NCBI GenBank assembly: GCA_965222005.1
Contig: OZ244935.1
Span: 2,914,001 to 2,978,000, forward strand
DNA from: CBDCTM01 sp965222005
GTDB lineage: Bacteria > Bacteroidota > Bacteroidia > Chitinophagales > Saprospiraceae
Reading direction: 5' to 3'
Length of the DNA: 64,000 nucleotides
This document shows positions 17,659 through 27,019 of the stretch, piece by piece. A program made the translations under genes and the position numbers. Position 1 is the stretch's first letter, and every line of letters starts with the position of its first letter. A model generated the notes under the pieces. It was not told where the DNA came from. It saw nothing but the letters and a program-made list of their open reading frames with translations, and did no database searches.

Positions 17659-20600
17659 ATTAAAGAAATATCGCCCGTCAATATCTCCTTTGATCCATCG
17701 GTGAATTCTATCTCTGCTACATACACGAATACAGAAGGCTGCATGGGCTGACCTTTCAACCTGCCATCCCAACCGCTGTATTGCATAGCTGAAGGATCAG
17801 TAGGGCCAAGATCAAAAACCTGCTCTCCCCAGCGGTCAAAAATTTCAAATCGCTTAATCTTTTTTACGGCCGGCCCAGGATATATGGTAAAGCGATCGTT
17901 GATGCCATCGCCATCCGGCGAGAAAGCATTCGGAATGTACACATCCCGGTTCTTTTGAACCATTATCTTAAGCCAGTCTTCTGCCTGACAGCCCCGATCA
18001 TCCACTACAAGGATCGATACATCTAGTGTCGCCTGAGGCATTACCGTCGGAGAGAGACAGCTATCGCAGGAAAGCTGTCCGTCCGGATGCCATTGCCAAC
18101 TTCGGATAGGATGGCTGGTGCTAAAATTGAGCTCAACGCTATCCCCGTAGTTCAGCACTATATCATCACCAATATTGACACTAAGAGGAGGGGGCTCTTG
18201 TATCCAAATGGTATCGCTGCTTTCACAGCCATCTATACTTTGCGTATGTAAAATATGCGCTCCCGGTGGCAGATTATTAAAATAAGCTTGATCGCTGAAG
18301 GGCGCAGCATTTAATGCAAATAAGTAAGGGCCGGATTCATTCAATACAGAATCTATCACGATCAGCCCATTGGCATCACCGTGGCAGCGCACATCAATTG
18401 AGTTGTAATGAACGGCCAGTTGAGCCAGCACGGTTTGGTATATGATAAGGCTATCACAGCCCTCCACCGTTTGCAAAAATGTAGTATCGGACCCTGCCAG
18501 CTCAGGATCGCAGGTGCTCTCTTCAAAGATCGCCACACTTGGCGGAGCGATTTGAGTGCTGTAAATCACCAAACTGTCACAACCAAAGCGGTTGGTCAAT
18601 ATTTCTTCTACGGTCTGCACCTCGCTACTATCACAGGTGTATTGAACAATAAGGTTTGTATCGGTAGGCAATAAAGTAGTGCTGATAATTTCTAAGCTGT
18701 CACAGCCAAATTGATTGCTAAAAGTATGGATCACTATCCCTGTATCAAGTGGATCGCAGCTAGCTTCAAATAAGTAGTTCGACTGAATCGGTAAGAGGCT
18801 GGTGTGGGTGATGACCAGGCTATCGCAACCCTCTTGATTGACGAGTGGAGTAATGACAGTTCCCGTATCGGCCGGGTGGCAACTATTTAGCTCTATGAAG
18901 GTAGTATCGCTAGTCAGCAGGCTGGTCTCCAAAATCACCAGACTATCGCAGCCAGCCTGATTGATAAAATAACTGGTATCCAGCCCAACTAGTATGGGAT
19001 TGCAGCTTCGTTGCTGCAAATAAGTCGTGTCAGAATCTTTATAATCGGTTTGGATGAGTAGCAAGCTGTCACAGCCAAATTGGTTTACCAAAGAGACCAT
19101 CATTTGCCCGGTATCGGCTGGATTACAGCTGCTTTGATTAATAAATGTGGTATCAGATGGCAACAAAGAAGTGGTAATAATGACAATACTATCCGTATTC
19201 ATACTGCTGCTAAGCGTAAACGTATCTATCCCGGCTAACGCAGGCTCACAACTGTATTCATATAAATAGGTTGTATCCTGTTGACAGTTTGGCAACAATT
19301 GCGTTACCTCAAAGACCAGGCTATCACAACCGTTTTGGTTGGAAAAGGTGTTGACGACGGTCCCTGTGTCAGCTGGATTGCAGGAGCTGAGCTGGACATA
19401 ACTGGTATCGGACAGGAGGAACTGTGTGATTTCAAAAACGACGCTATCACAACCGTTTTGGTTGGAAAAGGTGTTGACGACGGTCCCTGTGTCAGCTGGA
19501 TTGCAGGAGCTGAGCTGGACATAGCTGGTATCGGACAGGAGGAACTGTGTAGTTTCAAAGACGACGCTATCACAACCGTTTTGGTTGGAAAAGGTGTTGA
19601 CGACGGTCCCTGTGTCAGCCGGATTGCAGGAACTGAGCTGGACATAGCTGGTATCGGACAGGAGGAACTGTGTAGTTTCAAAGACGATGCTATCACAACC
19701 GTTTTGGTTGGAAAAGGTGTTGACGACGGTCCCTGTGTCAGCCGGATTGCAGGAACTGAGCTGGACATAGCTGGTATCGGACAGGAGGAACTGTGTGATT
19801 TCAAAGACGACGCTATCACAACCGTTTTGGTTGGAAAAGGTGTTGACGACGGTCCCTGTGTCAGCCGGATTGCAGGAGCTGAGCTGGATATAGCTGGTAT
19901 CGGACAGGAGTAGTTGTGTAGTTTCAAAGACGACGCTATCGCAACCGTTTTGGTTGGAAAAGGTGTTGACGACCGTCCCTGTATCAGCCGGATTGCAGGA
20001 GCTGAGCTGGACATAACTGGTATCGGACAGGAGTAGTTGTGTAGTTTCAAAGACGACGCTATCGCAGTTTTGGTTGGAAAAGGTGTTGACGACGGTCCCT
20101 GTATCAGCCGGATTGCAGGAGCTGAGCTGGATATAGCTGGTATCGGACAGGAGGAACTGTGTGATTTCAAAGACGACGCTATCACAACCGTTTTGGTTGG
20201 AAAAGGTGTTGACGACGGTCCCTGTGTCAGCCGGATTGCAGGAGCTGAGCTGGATATAGCTGGTATCGGACAGGAGTAGTTGTGTAGTTTCAAAGACGAT
20301 GCTATCACAACCGTTTTGGTTGGAAAAGGTGTTGACGACGGTCCCTGTGTCAGCCGGATTGCAGGAACTGAGCTGGACATAGCTGGTATCGGACAGGAGT
20401 AGTTGTGTAGTTTCAAAGACGACGCTATCACAGCCCACCTGATTGGTAAGGTTATAGATAACGAGTCCTGTATCAGCCGGGTTGCAGGAGCTGAGCTGGA
20501 CATAGCTGGTATCGGAAAGGAGTAGTTGTGTAGTTTCAAAGACGGCGCTATCACAGCCCACCTGATTGGTAAAATTATAGATAACGAGTCCTGTATCAAC

Positions 20601-23600
20601 CGGGTTGCAGGAGCTGAGCTGGACATAGCTGGTATCGGAAAGGAGTAGTTGTGTAGTTTCAAAGACGATGCTATCACAGCCCACCTGATTGGTAAAATTA
20701 TAGATAACGAGTCCTGTATCAACCGGGTTGCAGGAGCTGAGCTGGACATAGCTGGTATCGGAAAGGAGTAGTTGTGTAGTTTCAAAGACGATGCTATCAC
20801 AGCCCACCTGATTGGTAAGGTTATAGATAACGAGTCCTGTATCAGCCGGATTGCAGGAGCTGAGCTGGACATAGCTGGTATCGGACGGCAATAGGTAGGT
20901 GTATTCCGAAACAATACTATCACAACCATAAATATTAAATAAATGGTGAATCACTAGTCCAGAATCTAAGTTGTTACAAGAATATAAGTCAATAAAGGTA
21001 GTATCACTTGGCGATAGCACGGTTACTTCAATAGAATCGCTTTGCTGACAAATATTGGCATCGGTTACAGTGACGGCGAAGCTACCCGACGAGCTGACAT
21101 CGATAGTCTGAGTAGTTTCACTAGTGCTCCACAAATAGTCGGCGCCGGGATTTTCGGCATCGAGAGTAAGTATGCCTCCCTGGCAAAAAGCGGTATCACT
21201 GCCGATCTGCACGATGGGCAGGGGATGCACGGTTATCTCAATAGAATCGCTTTGCTGACAAGTATTGGCATCGGTGACAGTGACGGCGAAGCTACCCGAC
21301 GAGCTGACATCGATAGTCTGAGTAGTTTCATTAGTGCTCCACAAATAGTTGGCGCCGGGATTACCAGCATCGAGAGTAAGTATGCCTCCCTGGCAAAAAG
21401 CGGTGTCACTACCGATCTGCACGATGGGCAGGGGATGTACGGTTACCTCAATAGAATCGCTTTGCTGACAAGTATTGGCATCGGTTACAGTGACGGCGAA
21501 GCTACCCGACGAGCTGACATCAATAGTTTGAGTAGTTTCATTAGTGCTCCACAAATAGTCGGCACCGGGATTTTCGGCATCGAGAGTAAGTATGCCTCCC
21601 TGGCAAAAAGCGGTGTCACTACCGATCTGCACGATGGGCAGGGGATGTACGGTTACCTCAATAGAATCGCTTTGCTGACAAATATTGGCATCGGTTACAG
21701 TGACGGCGAAGCTACCCGACGAGCTGACATCGATAGTCTGAGTAGTTTCACTAGTGCTCCACAAATAGTCGGCGCCGGGATTTTCGGCATCGAGAGTAAG
21801 TATGCCTCCCTGGCAAAAAGCGGTATCACTGCCGATCTGCACGATGGGCAGGGGATGCACGGTTACCTCAATAGAATCGCTTTGCTGACAAGTATTGGCA
21901 TCGGTGACAGTGACGGCGAAGCTACCCGACGAGCTGACATCGATAGTCTGAGTAGTTTCATTAGTGCTCCACAAATAGTTGGCGCCGGGATTACCAGCAT
22001 CGAGAGTAAGTATGCCTCCCTGGCAAAAAGCGGTGTCACTACCGATCTGCACGATGGGCAGGGGATGTACAGTTACCTCAATGGAATCGCTTTGCTGACA
22101 AGTATTGGCATCGGTTACAGTGACGGCGAAGCTACCCGACGAGCTGACATCGATAGTCTGAGTAGTTTCATTAGTGCTCCACAAATAGTCGGCACCGGGA
22201 TTTTCGGCATCGAGAGTAAGTATGCCTCCCTGGCAAAAAGCGGTATCACTGCCGATCTGCACGATGGGCAGGGGATGTACGGTTACCTCAATGGAATCGC
22301 TTTGCTGGCAAGTATTGGCATCGGTGACAGTGACGGCGAAGCTACCCGACGAGCTGACATCGATAGTCTGCGTAGTTTCACTAGTGCTCCACAAATAGGT
22401 AGCACCGGGATTTTCGGCATCGAGAGTAAGTATGCCTCCCTGGCAAAAAGCGGTATCACTACCGATCTGCACGATGGGCAGGGGATGTACGGTTACCTCA
22501 ATGGAATCGCTTTGCTGGCAAGTATTGGCATCGGTTACAGTGACGGCGAAGCTACCCGACGAGCTGACATCGATAGTTTGCGTAGTTTCACTAGTGCTCC
22601 ACAAATAGTCGGCACCGGGATTTTCGGCATCGAGAGTAAGTATGCCTCCCTGGCAAAAAGCGGTGTCACTACCGATCTGCACGATGGGCAGGGGATGCAC
22701 GGTTACCTCAATAGAATCGCTTTGCTGACAAGTATTGGCATCGGTGACAGTGACGGCGAAGCTACCTGAAGAGCTGACATCAATAGTCTGCGTAGTTTCA
22801 TTAGTGCTCCACAAATAGTCGGCACCGGGATTACCAGCATCGAGAGTAAGTATGCCTCCCTGGCAAAAAGCGGTGTCACTACCGATCTGCACGATGGGCA
22901 GGGGATGTACGGTTACCTCAATGGAATCGCTTTGCTGACAAGTATTGGCATCGGTGACAGTGACGGCGAAGCTACCCGACGAGCTGACATCAATAGTCTG
23001 CGTAGTTTCATTAGTGCTCCACAAATAGTCGGCGCCGGGATTGCCAGCATCGAGAGTAAGTATGCCTCCCTGGCAAAAAGCGGTGTCACTACCGATCTGC
23101 ACGATGGGCAGGGGATGTACGGTTACCTCAATGGAATCGCTTTGCTGACAAGTATTGGCATCGGTTACAGTGACGGCGAAGCTACCCGACGAGCTGACAT
23201 CAATAGTTTGCGTAGTTTCATTAGTGCTCCACAAATAGTCGGCACCGGGATTTTCGGCATCGAGAGTAAGTATGCCTCCCTGGCAAAAAGCGGTGTCACT
23301 ACCGATCTGCACGATGGGCAGGGGATGTACGGTTACCTCAATAGAATCGCTTTGCTGGCACGTATTGGCATCGGTTACAGTGACGGCGAAGCTACCTGAA
23401 GAGCTGACATCAATAGTCTGCGTAGTTTCATTAGTGCTCCACAAATAGTCGGCGCCGGGATTGCCAGCATCGAGAGTAAGTATGCCTCCCTGGCAAAAAG
23501 CGGTGTCACTACCGATCTGCACGATGGGCAGGGGATGTACAGTAACCTGAATGCTGTCCATGGCGGTACACCCACTCCCATCCGTAACAGTGACCGAAAA

Positions 23601-24800
23601 GGTGCCGGGAACGTTGACGTCAATAGATTGCGATGACTCAGCGGTGCTCCACAAATAGGTAGCACCAGGATTGCCGCCTGCGTCGAGCGTGAGGGATTGC
23701 CCCTGACAAATTTGCTGATCGGCCCCCAGGTCGATGGAAGGAGGGGTGTTGAAAGTGAGATTGATATCATCGGAAGCGGTGCATCCATTAGCATCGGTGA
23801 TGGTGACGGTGTAATTGTCGGAAGAGCTGACGGAGATGCTTTGGGAAGCTTGCCCGCTGGACCAATTGTACGAGGCACCGGGGTTTCCGGCATCGAGAGT
23901 GATGGGATCGGAGCCACAAAAAGCGGTATCACTGCCGATCTGCACGATGGGCAGGGGATGTACAGTAACCTGAATGCTGTCCATGGCGGTACACCCACTC
24001 CCATCCGTAACAGTGACCGAAAAGGTGCCGGGAACGTTGACGTCAATAGATTGCGATGACTCAGCGGTGCTCCACAAATAGGTAGCACCAGGATTGCCGC
24101 CTGCATCGAGCGTGAGGGATTGCCCCTGACAAATTTGCTGATCGGCCCCCAGGTCGATGGAAGGAGGGGTGTTGAAAGTGAGATTGATATCATCGGAAGC
24201 GGTGCATCCATTAGCATCGGTGATGGTGACGGCGTAATTGTCGGAAGAGCTGACGGAGATGCTTTGGGAAGCTTGCCCGCTGGACCAATTGTACGAGGCA
24301 CCGGGGTTTCCGGCATCGAGGGTGATGGGATCGGAGCCACAAAAAGCGGTGTCACTGCCGATCTGCACGATGGGCAGGGGATGTACAGTAATCTGAATGC
24401 TGTCCATGGCGGTACACCCACTCCCATCCGTAACAGTGACCGAAAAGGTGCCGGGAACGTTGACGTCAATAGATTGCGATGACTCAGCGGTGCTCCACAA
24501 ATAGGTAGCACCAGGATTGCCGCCTGCATCGAGCGTGAGGGATTGCCCCTGACAAATTTGCTGATCGGCCCCCAGATCGATGGAAGGAGGGGTGTTGAAA
24601 GTGAGATTGATATCATCAGAAGCGGTGCATCGGTGATGGTGACATTGTAGCTGACGGAGATGCTTTGGGAAGCTTGCCCGCTGATTGTACGAGGCACCGG
24701 GGTTTCCGGCATCGAGAGTGATGGGATCGGAGCCACAAAAAGCGGTATCACTGCCGATCTGCACGATGGGCAGGGGATGTACAGTAACCTGGCTGTCCAT
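17652..24800 (-). CDS. Giant T9SS type B surface protein, C-terminal part (frame-disrupted gene)
   Basis: An open frame of 2,382 codons that begins inside a repeat and has no signal peptide. It is the downstream part of the gene starting at 26761. Going towards the C-terminus it has copies of 141-residue Ig/PKD-like units (GSDPITLDAGNPG, DLGADQQICQGQSL), twelve 70-residue units (FCQGGILTLDA, QTIDVSSSGSFAVTVTD), and about 21 units of 41 residues (SDTSYVQLSSCNPADTG, NQNGCDSVVFE). These are followed by a SprB-like unit (DVRCHGDANGLI) and a type B sorting domain (NAFSPDGDGINDRF, IFDRWGEQVF, VFVYVAEIEF). Residues about 39-58 are read out of frame between two of the deletions at 24626-24840. It is likely a secreted adhesin or structural filament; no enzyme motif is visible. 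Confidence 0.85.
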   Translation of the reverse strand: MDSQVTVHPLPIVQIGSDTAFCGSDPITLDAGNPGASYNQRASFPKHLRQLQCHHHRCTASDDINLTFNTPPSIDLGADQQICQGQSLTLDAGGNPGATYLWSTAESSQSIDVNVPGTFSVTVTDGSGCTAMDSIQITVHPLPIVQIGSDTAFCGSDPITLDAGNPGASYNWSSGQASQSISVSSSDNYAVTITDANGCTASDDINLTFNTPPSIDLGADQQICQGQSLTLDAGGNPGATYLWSTAESSQSIDVNVPGTFSVTVTDGSGCTAMDSIQVTVHPLPIVQIGSDTAFCGSDPITLDAGNPGASYNWSSGQASQSISVSSSDNYTVTITDANGCTASDDINLTFNTPPSIDLGADQQICQGQSLTLDAGGNPGATYLWSTAESSQSIDVNVPGTFSVTVTDGSGCTAMDSIQVTVHPLPIVQIGSDTAFCQGGILTLDAGNPGADYLWSTNETTQTIDVSSSGSFAVTVTDANTCQQSDSIEVTVHPLPIVQIGSDTAFCQGGILTLDAENPGADYLWSTNETTQTIDVSSSGSFAVTVTDANTCQQSDSIEVTVHPLPIVQIGSDTAFCQGGILTLDAGNPGADYLWSTNETTQTIDVSSSGSFAVTVTDANTCQQSDSIEVTVHPLPIVQIGSDTAFCQGGILTLDAGNPGADYLWSTNETTQTIDVSSSGSFAVTVTDANTCQQSDSIEVTVHPLPIVQIGSDTAFCQGGILTLDAENPGADYLWSTSETTQTIDVSSSGSFAVTVTDANTCQQSDSIEVTVHPLPIVQIGSDTAFCQGGILTLDAENPGATYLWSTSETTQTIDVSSSGSFAVTVTDANTCQQSDSIEVTVHPLPIVQIGSDTAFCQGGILTLDAENPGADYLWSTNETTQTIDVSSSGSFAVTVTDANTCQQSDSIEVTVHPLPIVQIGSDTAFCQGGILTLDAGNPGANYLWSTNETTQTIDVSSSGSFAVTVTDANTCQQSDSIEVTVHPLPIVQIGSDTAFCQGGILTLDAENPGADYLWSTSETTQTIDVSSSGSFAVTVTDANICQQSDSIEVTVHPLPIVQIGSDTAFCQGGILTLDAENPGADYLWSTNETTQTIDVSSSGSFAVTVTDANTCQQSDSIEVTVHPLPIVQIGSDTAFCQGGILTLDAGNPGANYLWSTNETTQTIDVSSSGSFAVTVTDANTCQQSDSIEITVHPLPIVQIGSDTAFCQGGILTLDAENPGADYLWSTSETTQTIDVSSSGSFAVTVTDANICQQSDSIEVTVLSPSDTTFIDLYSCNNLDSGLVIHHLFNIYGCDSIVSEYTYLLPSDTSYVQLSSCNPADTGLVIYNLTNQVGCDSIVFETTQLLLSDTSYVQLSSCNPVDTGLVIYNFTNQVGCDSIVFETTQLLLSDTSYVQLSSCNPVDTGLVIYNFTNQVGCDSAVFETTQLLLSDTSYVQLSSCNPADTGLVIYNLTNQVGCDSVVFETTQLLLSDTSYVQLSSCNPADTGTVVNTFSNQNGCDSIVFETTQLLLSDTSYIQLSSCNPADTGTVVNTFSNQNGCDSVVFEITQFLLSDTSYIQLSSCNPADTGTVVNTFSNQNCDSVVFETTQLLLSDTSYVQLSSCNPADTGTVVNTFSNQNGCDSVVFETTQLLLSDTSYIQLSSCNPADTGTVVNTFSNQNGCDSVVFEITQFLLSDTSYVQLSSCNPADTGTVVNTFSNQNGCDSIVFETTQFLLSDTSYVQLSSCNPADTGTVVNTFSNQNGCDSVVFETTQFLLSDTSYVQLSSCNPADTGTVVNTFSNQNGCDSVVFEITQFLLSDTSYVQLSSCNPADTGTVVNTFSNQNGCDSLVFEVTQLLPNCQQDTTYLYEYSCEPALAGIDTFTLSSSMNTDSIVIITTSLLPSDTTFINQSSCNPADTGQMMVSLVNQFGCDSLLLIQTDYKDSDTTYLQQRSCNPILVGLDTSYFINQAGCDSLVILETSLLTSDTTFIELNSCHPADTGTVITPLVNQEGCDSLVITHTSLLPIQSNYLFEASCDPLDTGIVIHTFSNQFGCDSLEIISTTLLPTDTNLIVQYTCDSSEVQTVEEILTNRFGCDSLVIYSTQIAPPSVAIFEESTCDPELAGSDTTFLQTVEGCDSLIIYQTVLAQLAVHYNSIDVRCHGDANGLIVIDSVLNESGPYLFALNAAPFSDQAYFNNLPPGAHILHTQSIDGCESSDTIWIQEPPPLSVNIGDDIVLNYGDSVELNFSTSHPIRSWQWHPDGQLSCDSCLSPTVMPQATLDVSILVVDDRGCQAEDWLKIMVQKNRDVYIPNAFSPDGDGINDRFTIYPGPAVKKIKRFEIFDRWGEQVFDLGPTDPSAMQYSGWDGRLKGQPMQPSVFVYVAEIEFTDGSKEILTGDISLIR
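19290..20885 (-). repeat. Thirteen near-identical 123-bp coding repeats
   Basis: The region encodes thirteen consecutive 41-residue units of the form SDTSYVQLSSCNPADTG, then NQNGCDSVVFETTQLLL. The total of 1,596 bp equals 13 x 123 minus 3: one unit (near 20065) lost one glycine codon and stays in frame. The first four units use the LVIYNLTNQVG variant and the other nine use TVVNTFSNQNG. Divergent copies of the same unit flank the array on both sides, so a short stretch has been expanded recently inside an older repeat domain. Confidence 0.93.
21006..23525 (-). repeat. Twelve near-identical 210-bp coding repeats with a 630-bp higher-order period
   Basis: Twelve units of 70 residues start at IVQIGSDTAFCQGG and end at SIEVTVHPLP. 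Variants occur only at a few places (GNPG/ENPG, GADY/GANY/GATY, STNE/STSE, ANTC/ANIC). Units 7-9 and 10-12 carry the same ordered set of variants, so the last six units are two copies of a 630-bp triplet. For example AATATTGGCATC, the ANIC variant, occurs 630 bp apart near 21050 and 21680. Confidence 0.93.
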
Positions 24801-26761
24801 GGCGGTACACCCACTCCCATCCGTAATTGTCGGAATGACTCAGCGGTGCTCCACAAATAGGTAGCACCAGGATTGCCGCCTGCATCGAGCGTGAGGGATT
24901 GCCCCTGACAAATTTGCTGATCGGCCCCCAGATCGATGGAAGGAGGGGTGTTGAAAGTGAGATTGATATCATCAGAAGCGGTGCATCCATTAGCATCGGT
25001 GATGGTGACGGCGTAATTGTCGGAAGAGCTGACGGAGATGCTTTGGGAAGCTTGCCCGCTGGACCAATTGTACGAGGCACCGGGGTTTCCGGCATCGAGA
25101 GTGATGGGATCGGAGCCACAGATAGTGGTGTCATTGCCCAGCTGAACCTTTGGAAGTGGGCTGACGTGCACGGTAAGGCTATCTACGGCCGTACATCCAT
25201 GCACATTGGTAATGGTCACATGATATTTGGTGGTTGTGGCTGGTGACACCGTTCTGATTCCATCGGTAGAACCGTCTGACCAGTTGTATGCGCAGGGCAG
25301 CACGGAATTGTTTAAAGCGTCGAGTGTAGCGGAAGTTCCTTCACAAATTGTGGTATCATTCCCCAAATCAAGTTGTGCAAAGCACTTGAGTTTGACGATC
25401 CATTGATCATTGAGCCCTTGATTAGGAGAGGTTTTATCGCCGGAGATATTGGAAGCCGTATGCCCTCCCATCAGATAGCCATTATCATTGGTACGGATAC
25501 AGTCATAGAGTACATCAATTTGGCTGCCGCCGATGGTTTCGTCATGGAGTTTGTTTCCGTTAGCATCGGCGAAGAGTACCCAAAAGTCGTAAGTACCTCG
25601 TGAAGGATGTGTTTTATCTCCACTGACTCCTGAAAATGAAAAGCCACCAATTACATAAATTCCTTTATCCGTTTCGTAGATGCTGTTAAAATCATCCTGG
25701 GCGTTTCCCCCATAGGTTTGGTCCCACTGTTTATTGCCGGAGGCGTTGATTTTTACCACCCAAATATCGGTGAGTCCTCTATTGGCAGTGCTTTTATTAC
25801 CGCTAATACCGGAGTCGGAAAAACCGCCGAGCACATAACCGCCGTCAGAGGTTTGGCGCAAATAGCGAAGCTGGTCATTTTGATCGCCGCCATAGGTTCG
25901 ATCCCATTGCTTGACGCCGGAAGCGTTTGTTTTGACGACCCAAAAATCCAATACACCCAACAGCGCTGCTGATTTGTCAGCACTCACCGGAGAGCCGGAT
26001 AGCCCCCCCATGATATAGCCGCCATCGCTACTTTGTTGCAAGGTGAAGAGCATGTCGGTATTGTTGCCTCCAAAAGTTTTGTCCCACTGCTTGGCGCCAG
26101 CTGCATCAATCTTGACGATCCAGAAATCAAAGCCCCCGCGATTGGCTTCTGACTTATCATTATTGGCGCCGGATAATGACCAGCCGCCAAGAATGTAGCC
26201 GCCATCGGTGGTTTGCTGAATATGCCACATCTGCTCATTGCCATCTCCTCCAAAAGTGCGATCCCAAACTTTGTTGCCGGAAGCATCTATTTTCACAGCC
26301 CAGTAATCGCTCGTCCAAAAAGGGCCTCGATTTTTTTCAGATTTATCTCCAGTGATACCGGAAAAAGACCAACCCCCGAGTATGTAGCCACCATCGGAGG
26401 TTTGCTCAATATATTGCAGGTTTTCAGATTTATCGCCACCAAAGCGTTTGTCCCATTGCTTATTGCCTGCCGCATCGATTTTTACGACCCAGTAATCGCT
26501 TTCGCCGCGAGATGCTTGAGATACGTGGCCACTGATCGGGGAATTGGAAGAGCCGGCAAGAATATAGCCGCCATCGGTGGTTTGCTGGATTTTGGTGAGT
26601 TCTTCAAAATTAGACCCTCCAAAATCTTTATCCCATTCGATCATGGTTTGTGCAGAAAGAGGTGGAGCAGTAGGTGTCAGGATGGCCAGGATAAGCCCTA
26701 TGTAGATACAATAGCGGTAAAAACGGGGTAATAAAATTCCAGTCGGAATTCCGTTTGTCAT
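23375..26761 (-). CDS. Giant T9SS surface protein, N-terminal part (frame-disrupted)
   Basis: The ATG at 26761 opens the gene and is followed by a signal peptide ending near APPLSAQ (about residue 37). Residues about 38-460 are seven beta-propeller-like repeats of ~60 residues (WDKDFGGSN, TTDGGYILAG, DYWVVKIDAAGNKQWD). Ig/PKD-like units with DLGNDTTICEG and WSDGSTDG follow. The genuine frame ends near residue 640 (plus-strand ~24840). Beyond this the literal open frame continues to 23375, but except for a short SGQASQSISVSYNVTITDA stretch it is a wrong-frame reading of repeats whose real frame belongs to the 17652-24800 part. Taken together the intact gene would be about 9.1 kb with one signal peptide and one C-terminal type B sorting domain. 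Confidence 0.8.
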   Translation of the reverse strand: MTNGIPTGILLPRFYRYCIYIGLILAILTPTAPPLSAQTMIEWDKDFGGSNFEELTKIQQTTDGGYILAGSSNSPISGHVSQASRGESDYWVVKIDAAGNKQWDKRFGGDKSENLQYIEQTSDGGYILGGWSFSGITGDKSEKNRGPFWTSDYWAVKIDASGNKVWDRTFGGDGNEQMWHIQQTTDGGYILGGWSLSGANNDKSEANRGGFDFWIVKIDAAGAKQWDKTFGGNNTDMLFTLQQSSDGGYIMGGLSGSPVSADKSAALLGVLDFWVVKTNASGVKQWDRTYGGDQNDQLRYLRQTSDGGYVLGGFSDSGISGNKSTANRGLTDIWVVKINASGNKQWDQTYGGNAQDDFNSIYETDKGIYVIGGFSFSGVSGDKTHPSRGTYDFWVLFADANGNKLHDETIGGSQIDVLYDCIRTNDNGYLMGGHTASNISGDKTSPNQGLNDQWIVKLKCFAQLDLGNDTTICEGTSATLDALNNSVLPCAYNWSDGSTDGIRTVSPATTTKYHVTITNVHGCTAVDSLTVHVSPLPKVQLGNDTTICGSDPITLDAGNPGASYNWSSGQASQSISVSSSDNYAVTITDANGCTASDDINLTFNTPPSIDLGADQQICQGQSLTLDAGGNPGATYLWSTAESFRQLRMGVGVPPWTARLLYIPCPSCRSAVIPLFVAPIPSLSMPETPVPRTISGQASQSISVSYNVTITDAPLLMISISLSTPLLPSIWGPISKFVRGNPSRSMQAAILVLPICGAPLSHRNLLTSTFPAPFRSLLRMGVGVPPWTAFRLLYIPCPSCRSAVTPLFVAPIPSPSMPETPVPRTIGPAGKLPKASPSALPTITPSPSPMLMDAPLPMISISLSTPLLPSTWGPISKFVRGNPSRSMQAAILVLPICGAPLSHRNLLTSTFPAPFRSLLRMGVGVPPWTAFRLLYIPCPSCRSAVIPLFVAPIPSLSMPETPVPRTIGPAGKLPKASPSALPTITPSPSPMLMDAPLPMISISLSTPLLPSTWGPISKFVRGNPSRSTQAAILVLPICGAPLSHRNLLTSTFPAPFRSLLRMGVGVPPWTAFRLLYIPCPSCRSVVTPLFAREAYLLSMLAIPAPTICGALMKLRRLLMSALQVASPSL
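23526..25150 (-). repeat. Four 423-bp coding repeats, two of them damaged
   Basis: Each full unit is 141 residues: a CGSDPITLDAGNPG half and a DLGADQQICQGQSL half. The shared anchor ACGATGGGCAGG sits at 23521, 23944, 24367 and 24763. The first two spacings are 423 bp and the third is 396 bp. Four intact units would be 1,692 bp but the region measures 1,625 bp, so 67 bp are missing, all within 24626-24840. Confidence 0.9.
24626..24840 (-). other. Deletion cluster that breaks the reading frame of the giant surface gene
   Basis: Compared with the neighbouring 423-bp units, bases are missing at several points. These are 10 bp at a GCATC direct repeat near 24630, 6 bp before and 6 bp after ATTGT at 24644-24648, 5 bp near 24683, 3 bp near 24790, and a net 37 bp near 24824-24836. 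At the last site GTAATTGTCGGAA from the other half-unit has replaced the expected sequence. The sum is 67 bp, which shifts the frame by one. All other units in the gene are intact. Confidence 0.85.
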
Positions 26762-26832
26762 AGGGTGTTTGTCAGGTTAAAAATTGTAAGAAAGAAAAGG
26801 GGTTGAAAAGGAGGGGCTTGCTTTGGTTAGTG

Positions 26833-26863
26833 CAAATTTACTAATTAATAGCCTTTGGGTCAA
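26833..26863 (-). promoter_or_regulatory. Bacteroidota promoter of the giant surface protein gene
   Basis: On the minus strand TTG (plus CAA at 26861-26863), a 20-bp spacer and TAAATTTG (plus CAAATTTA at 26833-26840) match the -33/-7 consensus of the phylum closely. It lies 71 bp before the ATG at 26761. Confidence 0.72.
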
Positions 26864-27019
26864 TTAGTTATAAATATAAAATTATTGCTTATGTTTATTT
26901 TACAGGTAGCCAGGCTCTAATGTGAAATGAATTGTTGTAATATTAACCAAAAGACTGGCAAGACATAATTTCTAGGGTATAAGGTGGTTCAGTTGACTTC
27001 AGTTAGAACTACAAATTGT

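Noticed and set aside
19304..20929. 541-codon minus-strand frame over the 123-bp array
   Set aside because: Alternative frame of the same repeats; low-complexity Ser/Pro/Ile peptide and no start signal. The frame with SDTSYVQLSSC units continues into the sorting domain.
21042..22769. Long plus-strand open frame of 575 codons opposite the 210-bp array
   Set aside because: It only stays open because a stop-free 210-bp unit (a multiple of three) is repeated; its peptide has no start context, signal or family and the minus strand has the sensible protein.
19290..25150. Regularly spaced repeats that could be taken for a CRISPR array
   Set aside because: Units are 123, 210 and 423 bp, directly joined without unique spacers, and encode protein in one frame.
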